Assembly (NCBI GenBank): GCA_900239685.1
Contig: OENT01000401.1
Location: 58,692-122,691, forward strand
Reading direction: 5' to 3'
DNA: 64,000 bases
From: Rotaria macrura
Taxonomy: Eukaryota; Rotifera; Eurotatoria; Philodinida; Philodinidae
The notes beneath the pieces are model-generated. The model saw only the letters and a list, made by a program, of their open reading frames with translations. It was not told where the DNA came from and did no database searches. Below are positions 15,119 through 26,271 of this stretch, piece after piece; the stretch's first letter is position 1, and each line of letters begins with the position of its first letter. The position numbers and the translations under genes were made by a program.

Positions 15119-16207
15119 ATGAAACATTCAGGAGACGATGGCAATTTACATACAAGTTTCTTACAAGCACTACAAAAGAATAAGGTCATTCAAACTCAAT
15201 TTAGTGAATGTGAAAATTTATTTTATATTCAATTATTAAAAGATTTACAAGTTTTGAATTTAAAAGAGAAATTCAATCGAGATCTATTATATAAATGGAA
15301 AAAAGAATCATATATACGAAAATTAAAAAAAGATTTGCAAGAATATGAACGTCAACATTTCGGTATAAGAGATGATTATTATGAAAATCAACTTAGAAAT
15401 TTACGTACGGCCATTACTGGTGAACAAACTCTTGTTATACCACCAAGTGAAGAAAAACGTCGTTTAAATATAAATACAAAATATCAGCAATTTCTTCAAA
15501 AGATTTCTCTTCAAACGAGACCATCATCATCATCATTATCGAAGCATCCTAAGAAGCCACCAAATAATGTCTCCGATGAAAATCACAATAGTAAAAACGA
15601 AGAACACACACAAGCAGATGTAGTTAGTGTAGAAAAAACATGGAAACATATTCATGCACAATCAGCAAAACTTCCAAGTCAACAACAATTGACTACTCTA
15701 CCTACAATGGATCGTTCATTAACTATGAATAATATACCACAAAATAGAAATTCGGCAAGAGTGTATACATCATTATCGAAAATAGATGCATTGTCAAGTC
15801 CACGTGGTACGAAATCTTTAGGATTATTTAATTCATCATCTCATGAACTAATGTCACAGTCAGCTCGATCGACACGAAGTCATACGGCATTTCCAGATCA
15901 TGTTGAACCTCTACTTCTTGTATCTGAAGTATCGGACAAATACACGCGTGCCGATCTTTTTGCTATGCGTAGTGTACGTCGACCGAGAAAGAATGCTTCG
16001 GACATCAATTTATTATTCGAAACACGAAAACGAATCTATCAGATAAATAGACGTGCCTTACAATATGAATCTACGGAAAGAAAATTGGCATTTCAACAAC
16101 ATAGTCAATTTAATCGATCGAAACAAATTGATTCAACTAATCATAATCAACATGTGCTTACTAATAAAAATGAAAACATTCCAAACTCTTCTAATGGTAA
16201 TCATTAA
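15119..16207 (+). CDS. Hypothetical charged helical protein
   Basis: A single uninterrupted frame of 362 codons. I start it at the first ATG (15119); the frame itself stays open from an upstream TTG. I do not recognise the family. Residues ~20-115 are Lys/Glu/Leu-rich and should be helical, probably coiled-coil (for example LLKDLQVLNLKEKFNRDLLY). Residues ~130-250 are Ser/Gln/Asn-rich and likely disordered. A second ordered patch near the C-terminus reads DLFAMRSVRRPRKNASDINL, followed by a Gln/Asn-rich tail. There is no signal peptide or membrane segment. The lack of introns is unusual among the neighbours and could mean retroposition or simply a lineage-specific gene. Length and clean codon structure support a real gene. 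Confidence 0.65.
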   Translation: MKHSGDDGNLHTSFLQALQKNKVIQTQFSECENLFYIQLLKDLQVLNLKEKFNRDLLYKWKKESYIRKLKKDLQEYERQHFGIRDDYYENQLRNLRTAITGEQTLVIPPSEEKRRLNINTKYQQFLQKISLQTRPSSSSLSKHPKKPPNNVSDENHNSKNEEHTQADVVSVEKTWKHIHAQSAKLPSQQQLTTLPTMDRSLTMNNIPQNRNSARVYTSLSKIDALSSPRGTKSLGLFNSSSHELMSQSARSTRSHTAFPDHVEPLLLVSEVSDKYTRADLFAMRSVRRPRKNASDINLLFETRKRIYQINRRALQYESTERKLAFQQHSQFNRSKQIDSTNHNQHVLTNKNENIPNSSNGNH

Positions 16208-17571
16208 TTTTAATAGACAAAATTATGAGAGAAAAATTAAACGAGACGAACTTATTTCATGTTTATATCTTTAGTCTAGATAGAGTTTATATTTATCCGT
16301 ATATGATAACATTCAACATTCTGAAGTCATGATTTATTTTTTACAAGTATGTTAGAATAAAAATTACGTAGTAAGAAGAAGAAAAAATACAATCGTTGAC
16401 AATTGTGAAGTAAAAAAAGAAATACATTAGAGTGTGACTTATTTTACTTTTGTTGTGTTTTTTACATCAGTATTTCTTAAAAAACAAAAAAGAAAGAATA
16501 TTTATCATTTTACAATCACTTTCAAATGATGACCTAGTGCCACACTCGAGTAGTTTTTTCTTTTCTTCATATTATTCACCTATTCCTAATTAGAATTCAT
16601 CTGTAACATGTAGATTCGTTTATCACCTCGTGATTAAAATCTAACACTTCATCGCATTCAATTCAGTGAACATCATGCTAAAATATGATACATAATCATA
16701 CCTATGAAAAGGTGAAATTCTCAAAGGAAATCGTAATGATGTTATACTATTTTCACATTCTCAAGCAAATGTTCATTTGTTCACCAATGGACTTTTTATA
16801 TTAATCAAAACGAAAAAACCATGAATATCTAAATATGATGGATATAAAACAACAATCGAAGTTGTTGAGTGATTTTTAAAATGTATAGACGTAAACTATT
16901 TCTTGTGTAAGACGAGAATTTCTAAGAGTAAATAATTGTTTTAGGAAATGTGTTACATTTTATTTACACATACTAAAGTAGATAGACATTTCATTCATGC
17001 AATTGTATCAATCATTTTCATAATAAATATTTCGTTAGAAATCAAAAATTTCAATTTTCATATTCTTGTCGAACCATAGAAAATTCTGAATGCTCTATAA
17101 AGAGCTATTACAATTAAATATTGTTAAAAAATTGAATTCATGCATGCTTCCATGAGAATTATTGTTAATAATCATCGGAAACTTTCTATTTGCTTGAGTA
17201 AAGAAAAATAATTACTAATAATATTAGTTATTATTAGTTTACTTGCATGCCAATGTCATCGATGGTTTTCTGTTTCATTTCTCTATGCTTAATTTACGAA
17301 AAGTTTTTACTACTATGTTGAAAAATGAGAAGCGTATAATTGATAGAAATACAATTCAAAAATTATTATTCATACGTTAACGAATCTCGCTACTACTGAT
17401 TATCAAAATATAGTATGATGCAGGTTTGATCGAAAGAGAAAAAATAAAACTATCGGAAAAGTGATGTCTCCAATGATTGATAACATTGAGAGTACCTACA
17501 GGTTGGTATTACTTTTTCATCGCCGAATACAACTTCATCAGTCTAATTAGACATGAACGGGTCCAATAATA
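16208..17571. other. Intergenic, no gene seen
   Basis: AT-rich sequence after the hypothetical gene, presumably its 3' UTR followed by spacer. No repeat or gene feature recognised. Confidence 0.4.
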
Positions 17572-17579
17572 GTTTTTGG

Positions 17580-18169
17580 GATTTAGTAGACAAATGTCGA
17601 CAACTAAATATCGACAAGTAAAAATGTCGACGTGTAAAAAAATGTCTAAAATTCTATCATGATATAGGAAACTCGCGTAGCATAGGCTGTCATCTATTTT
17701 TTTTCTGTTTGTGCATTTTCTTTATGCGTGTTGGTCTGGACATAACTAAATACGAATTTAAACAACAGTTAATTCATGGCAATTCTGGCAAGTTAAAAAA
17801 GGCGTCAAAGAAAACATGCACCATGCAGGATAAACTTAAAGAACTTCGAAGGAGATATGAGGAAAAAACGATTAAACTGAATGAATATCACAACGACTTA
17901 TCAAAGCTTATTGGCACAAAATGAAAATTATACGAACGTGTTGGTACATGCCTTATGCCTTGAATCTATGACTCTAGCTCTTCGTTGTCACTCATACGCA
18001 TTTTTATTTTATTTTTCATTGATATGTATTCGAATTTTACCTAATAAACCAAAAATTTAATTTATTCATGCTCCATTTTTATTTTTTCATCATCAACTTC
18101 TTTTCTTTGTATTTCATGATGTCGACATTTTTTGTCGACTTTTTACCGTCGACGTTTGGCTACTTTCCC
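17580..18169 (+). mobile_element. 590 bp MITE-like element with GTCGAC termini (copy 1)
   Basis: The boundaries are set by a perfect 8-bp target duplication, GTTTTTGG at 17572-17579 and 18170-18177. The ends are inverted repeats sharing GTAGNCAAANGTCGAC (left GATTTAGTAGACAAATGTCG, right end reverse-complemented GGGAAAGTAGCCAAACGTCG). Both subterminal zones contain several TCGAC/GTCGAC repeats, likely transposase-binding sites. The copy at 48626-49219 is nearly identical. The 8-bp duplication is compatible with hAT- or P-type integration; the termini do not let me choose. The interior carries a ~65-codon frame, listed separately. Confidence 0.9.
17709..17924 (+). CDS. Small ORF inside the 590 bp element
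   Basis: A 71-codon frame (65 from the in-frame ATG at 17724) encoding a Lys/Glu-rich, probably helical peptide that contains KYEFKQQLIHGNSGKLKK and KLKELRRRYEEKTIKLNEY. The same reading frame is recognisable in the second copy but is interrupted there by a ~15-base loss. It may be a remnant of a transposase or accessory protein. No DNA-binding or catalytic motif is visible, and expression is unproven. Confidence 0.3.
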   Translation: MCIFFMRVGLDITKYEFKQQLIHGNSGKLKKASKKTCTMQDKLKELRRRYEEKTIKLNEYHNDLSKLIGTK

Positions 18170-18177
18170 GTTTTTGG

Positions 18178-19035
18178 TACCGGCCCCGGTCCAATAGAAA
18201 GTTTTAGGACCGGGACCATGTTACAAATATCTAAGTCTAATACGTGATCATTCATGAAATTTCTTCAAGAAGAAGACAATCGTTACAATCACATGCAGCA
18301 TATTCAATTTGATACAAGGTTAGAAGTGATAATCAAGCAAATTCAAACAATTATAATACACCATCGTAGACATAATCTTGATGTATGCATTATCATTGGC
18401 TGTTGCTAAACGAGTTTTTCTTTTCCTCTTTTTTTTTGACTTGTTAAAATTCAATTCAATTCATACAATAAATAATGTGTTTAACTAGTGATCATATTTT
18501 TAGACATTTCGACCATTTTCCACTTCAATACTTTTCATCTTGGTAGTGTCGACTGAACGACCAGCAACCATGAAAATTTTTACTAGTACAGATCAGTGTT
18601 CTGTTTAATCAATTGGAATGATTTTCGAAGAAAAAAAAACCTACGTATAGAGTATAGTGAATGCTAAACTTCGAATCATATTTCATTGATTCGATTATTT
18701 ATTTATTTGATTATCTAAAAACCTAGGTGCTTTCTTTCAATTGATGTATATTGTTCAATGATTAAATATGAGCATCGTGCTAGAAATTTTTAGTCGAACA
18801 TAAATATAGATTAGTTGTACAATATATAAAATAAGTTTAGACATCGATTACAATAAAACAAAAACAAAAACAAAAAGAAATTATAAATAGCTATCATGGG
18901 ATTGTATGCTTACTTCGTCTGCGTTAATTGCCAGACTTTTGTCTGATGATGATGCAATACTAAAGAAGAAGAAAACATATTCTCATGTACGCATATGAAT
19001 TAATATAAAACGTTTTTCTTTTTTTCTTTTTTTGT
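18178..19035. other. Intergenic between the MITE and the MFSD2-like gene
   Basis: AT-rich. It begins with a GC-rich patch at about 18178-18220 that is a tandem duplicate of the sequence interrupted by the MITE (GGTCCAATA... units). The rest is unremarkable and should include the 3' UTR of the minus-strand transporter. Confidence 0.4.
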
Positions 19036-22000
19036 CTACCGTTTTTCTTTCAATTGTTGTTGAATTTCTTTAGCTCGTTCATCATCAATACTATAGAAAA
19101 ATAAGCATATTGTTGATAGAATTAACACACAACCAGGAACAGCTCCCATCAATATGCTCAATGTAAATTGAACTGATTCGGGTTGTACACATATTTTAGC
19201 ATCATAACCACTTGCACTAAACATTGACTATGCATAAACAATCGATTTAAATAGCTGCTAATATTACCCAAGTGCTAGTTGAACGATACCAGCATACAAT
19301 GCTTGTACAAGTTTAGCACCAAGAAAAAAGAATGTATAGAAAATTTCTACCGGCCGAAGACCTGTTTCGAGCATAAATGCATCTATGCATTCTGGTAACA
19401 TGGCCCTAGATTGAAAGTGATACATTTTGACATTTTCATAAATACAAAACAAAAAAAACAAATGAGCTGCGACGAACCATGGCATAATATAACCACAAGC
19501 CACTGTATTGGCGCCCATGACTGCAGCAGCAAATAAAAGTGCAATTGGTGATTTTGTAATCAATATGATGATTACAGTTGGTAATAAACACTAATTTGTA
19601 ATAGAATGAAATTACTTTTAAAATATATATCAAAGAAATGATTGCATACTAAGTTTCCGATAAAAAAACTTTTCTTCTTGCCAATTTTACGCATTATAAT
19701 TGCCCATACAAATAGAAGAATCATGGTTGATACCTACATCGATCGAGGACAAGAAAAAAAAAAGAAATAAGAACAGAAAATCAAATGATGACAACGATAG
19801 TTTGTCAATTTTAGGTATGAATACAAACAATGAGTGTTCCAGCCAGAAATGGAAATACTGTATGATTCTTTTTTACATGAGTCAAATAGAGTTCCAGAAT
19901 ACTTTGAATCGACTAAGGACAAAACTATGAAATATATTTATCAATGAAAAAATACGAGACTTCAATAGCTACTTGAGTTGCAAGAATCGACGAAACTGTT
20001 GCCGCTGTTAAAATCATAAATGGTTTGTAACGTATAATCTTTCCAAAGTTGCTCATAAAACTTGCTTCGTTCGTCGGAATAACATCTAGTAATAAAAATA
20101 GATTGAATTAAATCATTTCATGTTGTTCTCTTTTCATATACCGACGATTTCACGAACATTGAAAAATAAGAACAATGATGTTAGAATACAAATTAATGAT
20201 ACAATACCAGCTGATGTCATGTAAGCACCTGCCTAGGTTTGATTTTTTTTTATATAAATATATGAAATTATTGATTTAGTTAATTTATTATTACCACATT
20301 AGCTGGTACTATGAGATCCGGTTGGATTGCTGTATCACGTAATGTTTCTATCATACTAGTATTTAAACTAGTAATATTATTTATTACATCACATGACGGT
20401 CTTTGTTTCGATGCTTGAAATAAACTTGTAATACCCGATTGAAAAACAATAGAAAGTAAAAGACCAGCAGCTTCGAATAGGGTACCTGTTTCATAGACAA
20501 TAGTCAATGAATATAGTTTGGATAAAAAATGATTTATTCATACGATATTTTGTTAATTGATCTCGTTCATTTTGATCTAATGTTAAGTAGACAGTGAGTG
20601 CTGTATGTGGAATACGTGATGCCTAAATACTTTCTCGTACTTGTATTAAAAACAAACTATTTCCTATCTATATAACTTACAGTCATAAATGTCCACAATA
20701 GAGAATGAACCAGAAGATAATAAGCTAATTTACCGCCTTCAGAAATATTTGGTATACACCAAACGCCGAAGTAGCTTAGTGCAACGCCTGGTGCTGAAAA
20801 AAGTATCCTAAAAATTATATTGAAGTATAGACAAACGATCTATGTGAAACTACATTGTAACATTTCGTAAATGAATGTATAGAAATTTTTCTATTAAAAT
20901 ATTCATTGAAGAACACGAGCAACACACGACAATTCTTTCACTGATGATATAACTCAAACAGAACACGATAGTCGTAGATGATAAATTCTTTTATCATTGA
21001 ATTTTATTTTAATCTAAAATACGAATGTAAATAAACACGTTGATACCAAATTCTCTATAGTAGAAATCACGTATTGATTTTTCTTCGATAGATGATTTAC
21101 TCTGTTAGATTTTGAATACGATGTATCAAAGTAGGGATTACAAAATTTTGGTTATTTATAGACTCTTTTCGTGTACTCAAAAAGTGAGTACACTCTCGAA
21201 TCGGTCAGTGTGTCCGGCCGGCCGTTAACACGATAACTCTTTAGAAATACATTCGATTGAGCTGAAATTTTGTGCACAGAATTGTCTCATTAATATCTCG
21301 GTCGAGTTCGAAGATGAGAAGGATCCGGCAAGAAATGGCTGAGTTATCGAAAAAATTGTCATTTTTCACCAAGCAATCCCTGAGGTGGGGTACAGGGATT
21401 TTTTCAAAAAAAAACTTTTTTCTCAGAATTATCCACAACTTATATAAATCGACTCAGTTTTTAATCCTGATTCCGAATTTGATATTAGTTTTGAACCAAA
21501 TCGTAGCTTTCTCACAAAACATTGGCTGAAAAAGGGTCTCAAAATGCACAAAAACTGCATCTAGAAACGAAATTGCATAGATATGTTTGTGATGATCAGT
21601 AGTTTTGGGGTTTACCAAGATACTTCTTCCATGCACACATTCTAGAATGACTGATTTGTCTCATTCACTTTTTGAAGTACACATAATTCTCGGACATAAG
21701 TTCGAAGTTTTCACATTTATTGGATGGTTCAAAACTGTACAACTGCGACACTTAGATAATTAGCATTGAATAATATCGAATAATTTTTGTTACTGTGTCA
21801 TGTAAGCGATTTTGAAAACAGCTGTATGCAAACGGAACTCAATATTAGCCTAGCGACGTAGATATCAAAGGTTTATCTTGATGTCAGATGATAATTCAAT
21901 ATGATGCTCGTTATTTTGACAGTCGTATCGAATAAGTAAGGTCGATTTCAGCTACGTTTACAAAGAGTATCTGTCTACGGGGGTGTGTTTCTTCTTCTGG

Positions 22001-25000
22001 ATACTCTTTCTCCTTCTCTCCTTGTTCTTTATCAATCAAAAACTTGATTTGCTGATAGAGATGAGGTAAGATAGCATTTTTTTTTCTAATGACAAAGAAA
22101 ACATTGCAGTTTTTATTCATCTAACAGCAATTTATTAATACACTTGTAATTTAGTATCGTCTATTTTAACATAGAATTTCGTTTTTCTCTCGACACTACT
22201 ATCAGTAGCCAAATTATTAAAAGAAAAGAAGCGTTTCAGAAAACTTATTCATAGATTCTGTTTTCTGGAGTCATTTCTCCTGATTATTTTCGTAAAAGAT
22301 TTTATCATTTATATTAAAGGAAATGTCTGATCGCTCGGGTCAGTGGTATTTGTCATTTTTTAGTATATTTTTTTGTTCACTATTCATAGGAAAGTTTTTT
22401 GTTTTTGTTTTTTTGAAACGTTAACTATATTCGCTAGTGTTTTCGAGATTTGAGAGAGGTTTCTATGAAATTTATATACAAAAAACAAATACGAGAAAAT
22501 CATAGAACATGAAGAATTTGCATCGAATTTTAGAAACACAAAATCTATCGTAATATCTTTCATAGAAATGTGATTGTTTTTCTCTTGTAAATGATAGACA
22601 ATAACTAAAAAACAATATGTTACAAGGTCCGACGCAGATGAAAGAGACAATTGAGCTCATTCTTTCATAGTCCATTGGAGATGTATAGTTTTCTTTTTGG
22701 TCGGTAATTTTTTCTGACAAACTAATAGAAATCGTATTGAAATTCTTTTATTTTTCATCCAAGTAAAACATGATGTGTTTGTATAGAAGTTCCTTCTAAG
22801 TTTGTGTGAGATACTCTATCGTTAGTGAATGCTTTTGGCTTGATTATTTGTATCGTCGTCGACAGTCAGAAGCAATGAAAAAGCGACATAGCGTAGAAGA
22901 GAATCTAGCATATCTAACGGAATAATTAGTCTATCTTGAAAGTATTGCACTACGTTAACCTTGCCTTGTACATTCAGCAAGTTCGAGTAGTAATACGTTA
23001 AAAATTATAAATATATTTCATAATTTTTCTTTATTCTAATACTTTCTTATTTAGTTTCATCAGTTGAATAACAAATCGGCTTTGATTTTTTTTTCTAATC
23101 AAATAACGTAAACTTGAGATTGTTCATTATGTTACTATCCTTAAGATGATGTGATAAATTTTCTCGATGTACAGACGTTTCTAGTTAGCGAAAAAGTCAT
23201 TTTGCTTTTCGTCTCTATTCATATACTTACATGAACTATGTCGAAACAAAAATGTATTCTATCCATGGCTATTATCGATACTCCTTACATTAGTTCAAAA
23301 TATACTTGACTATCATACAGTTCGTCTACGCGAATCACTATCTAACTTAGAATATTATCTAACCAAGTTCGTATTTCGAAGAACTTTATTGTTCTTAGTA
23401 TGTGTTATATTTGATCGAGATCTTTTCATCTTGCTTCACCTTTTGTTTTTAGAAAAAATATTTTCATAAGATTTCATTCTTTTAGCCGGTAATAATTACA
23501 AAAACAACCTTTTTCACAATTGTCGTACTTTTACTAAGATAAAAATTTTAAGATCATAATATTTATACAAAGAAAAAAAGAATCTGATATCTTTCGACCA
23601 TCTGTATTCTTCCACATGTCACGTAATCAATAGAAAAGATATATTGAATGCAATCAAATTTTTTTCGAATTTTTTTATCCTATTGATTAAAATGAATTTA
23701 AATTTGGTCGTTTTGATCATACTAGAAATTAGTAAATTCTTGATGTACTCTAAAAAAACCAATTTCGTCGTGTTAATGGTGCTCGATGAAGTCTTAGTAC
23801 GTAATAAAACTTTGCATTGAAAAAGGGACAACAATCGATGCACTGTAGTAGGCTCAAGACTTGCAATTTAAGTAGAGTCTTCTATTTAAAACTATGCCTA
23901 TTCTCTACAATAACAAATATCGATGTATTAAGGATATAATTATCTAGAAACGATGAAAGAAAGAGGTATATAAACAATTCTATTTGTCTTTCTAATTTTC
24001 TGAATTCCAAGGCGTACAAGAAAAACGCAGAGGAACTCATTGGTTTTAGATACGGAGCTTTTTTTTATAAATTAAAAACTCCGGCAAAGTGAGCTTTAGT
24101 GACTGAAAATCTTTCGTAAAATTCCAAAGTGTGACTGTGATGATATTGAATCGTTCTTGAATTCATGAAGAACATCAAGGAGTAGTTCGGAGTAAAAGAA
24201 AATCAGTATCTACAGCAAAAGTTCATAACTAGAAAAAAATGACTAAAAACATGTTTCCCCTTCAATGTCGACCATTAGAAGATTCTTTTCAATATTTATG
24301 AATTGATATTTTTATCTATTGATTACTTCAGTCGTCTGTTTTTCACATAAATCGATCATAAGCTGTTTCAATCACGCAATCAATATTTGTTGTTCTTTTT
24401 CTTTTTCATGATTATTTTGATCTCTATGAAGATTTATTAGCTATGACCTAAATATCATTGAAATGAAATTTTTATTACTCATTATTGATTATTTAATTAC
24501 TATTGAAAATGAAATATTTGTCAATGATAATTACGTTTTTCTAAGCGAAATTCGCATCTATAGACTTACCAAGGTCTCATTTTTCCCCATCGCATTGAAC
24601 ATCGACTAAAAATATAACCACCAATAGGATCTGTTAAAGCATCAATGAGACGACTAGTAAATAATATAATTGCATTATAAGCTGGTGATACCTAAAAAAG
24701 TATGCATTCTATATCTATTTGAATCAAATTTAATTTAACAAACTTTAGCAACATCCAAGAGAAATTCATTTATATAAAATGCCATAATTGACAATTGCAT
24801 TGAATAAAATAAACCAACAGACGCATAAGCTATTTTCGATAGCCATGAAAGTTTATATGATGAACGATTGTCAGGTATTTCTTTTTGTACTTCTTTCCGA
24901 GAGCTGTTGTCGGATTCGATTGATTTTTCTTCGTAGCTGTCATCGACATTTTCTGGTCGTTTCTGATAGTGTTTGGTCAATTCTTTTTTATCGTCGGCTT

Positions 25001-25192
25001 TTTTACTTCGATGCCCATTGGATTTTTTGTTTCTATGGCCATTCGATTTTTCGCTTCTATGACCATTGGATTTCGTAATGGTATATGGTTTACGTGAAGT
25101 ACCTTCTTGTCTCTAATTAAAATCTCATCAGAATTTTGCATAGAAAAACAATTTTTTTTTGTTCTCACGAATATTCTTACCGTGCGTGGCAT
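19036..25192 (-). CDS. MFSD2-like sodium-dependent lysophospholipid symporter
   Basis: Thirteen exons on the minus strand encode about 567 aa: 25192-25181, 25112-24744, 24691-24570, 20807-20681, 20622-20544, 20485-20295, 20232-20142, 20085-19973, 19912-19829, 19733-19650, 19590-19478, 19405-19268, 19216-19036. The protein is a 12-TM major facilitator of the GPH/MFSD2 type, expected to carry lysophosphatidylcholine with Na+ across the plasma membrane. Diagnostic segments are SRLIDALTDPIGGY (both Asp of the MFSD2A sodium site), RIPHTALTVYLTLDQNERD, MPWAMLPECIDAFM, and the end (VQPESVQFTLSILMGAVPG, then YSIDDERAKEIQQQ), which aligns with human MFSD2A. Exon 1 codes only four residues. The N-tail carries three KSNGHR repeats. 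Intron 3 is 3762 bp and contains a 550 bp repeat. The exon 5/6 junction is uncertain. Confidence 0.9.
21171..21720 (+). repeat. ~550 bp interspersed repeat, full copy A
   Basis: The left end is a 23-base palindrome, GTGTACTCA-AAAAG-TGAGTACAC. The right part repeats its motif inverted (CACTTTTTGAAGTACAC) and ends with the palindrome CGGACATAAGTTCG and AAGTTTTCACATTTAT. The copy lies in intron 3 of the MFSD2-like gene, antisense to it. It has no coding capacity and no target duplication I can define, so the class is unknown; a non-autonomous DNA element is likely. Confidence 0.88.
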
Positions 25193-25717
25193 GTCTCTTT
25201 TCTCTACTCTTAAATGAAGATATGTTATTTGCTATATCACAGATAGTTTCGTTGTTATCTTTTAGAGATCTTTTACATCTCTTCATATGTTTTTGGTTAC
25301 GTCTTGACTACATATGCACTCAAATGATTCTCCTAACTTAAACTTTATGAATAGTAAGAAAAAACAAAATAAACTTTTCATTTCGTCAACAATTAAAATT
25401 AATTTCATTTTTCATTGATTAATTAAAACAGTATTTATTTTATTCATAATATTATAATGATGTTCATGAAAAATTTCACATAGATTTATGTCCGTAGTCA
25501 AGAAAACAATATCGAGTTATGTTAAGAAAATATTTACATTGTGAATATAGGAATAATAGAGAAAAATAACGAAACATCTTTTTTAGAAAATAAATAACTT
25601 CTATGGTGGTTTTTTTTTTCGATACCATCATACGACTTGTCCAAACGTAACGGTATTACGTTTTCAACACACTTTTTTCGATTATCTTGAAAGTAGTAAT
25701 ACTCTATTTATGCTAAA
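25193..25717. other. Upstream region of the MFSD2-like gene
   Basis: AT-rich 525 bp between the transporter start and repeat copy C. It presumably contains the promoter. No motif stands out. Confidence 0.4.
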
Positions 25718-26271
25718 ATAAACGTGAAAACTTCGGACTTATGTCCGAGAGTTATGTGTACTTCAAAAAGTGAATGAGACAAATCAGTTATTCTAGAATG
25801 TGTGCACGGATGAAGTATCTTGGGAAACTCCAAAACTACTGATCATCTCAGACAAATCTAGGCAATTTCGTTTCTAGATGCAGTTTTTGTGCATTTGAGA
25901 CCTTTTTGCAGCTAACGTTTTGTTAGAAAGCTGCGATTTGGTTCAAAACTAATATCAGATTCGGAATCAGCGTTAAAAACTGAGTCGATTTATATACCGT
26001 TGTGGATAATTCTGAGAAAAAAGTTTTTTTTTGAAAAAATCCCTGTACCCCACCTCAGGGATTGCTTGGTGAAAAATGACAATTTTTTCGATAACTCAGC
26101 CATTTCTTGCCGGATCCTTCTCATCTTCGAACTCGACCGAGATATTAATGAGACAATTCTGTGCACAAAATTTCAGCTCAATCCAATGTATTTGTAAAGA
26201 GTTATCGTGCTAACGGCCGGAAGGTCGGACACACTGACCGATTCTAGAGTGTACACACTTTTTGAGTACAC
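25718..26271 (-). repeat. ~550 bp interspersed repeat, full copy C (inverted)
   Basis: Full-length copy in the opposite orientation to copy A, with the same termini: ATAAACGTGAAAACTTCGG at the low end and TTTTTGAGTACAC at the high end. It includes the family palindrome CGGACTTATGTCCG. Copies A and C form a ~550 bp inverted repeat with about 4 kb between them. Confidence 0.88.

Noticed and set aside
19734-19930. Overlapping short frames on both strands near 19.8 kb
   Set aside because: The minus-strand reading shifted by one frame is MFSD2 exon 9 (19912-19829); the listed frames are shadows.
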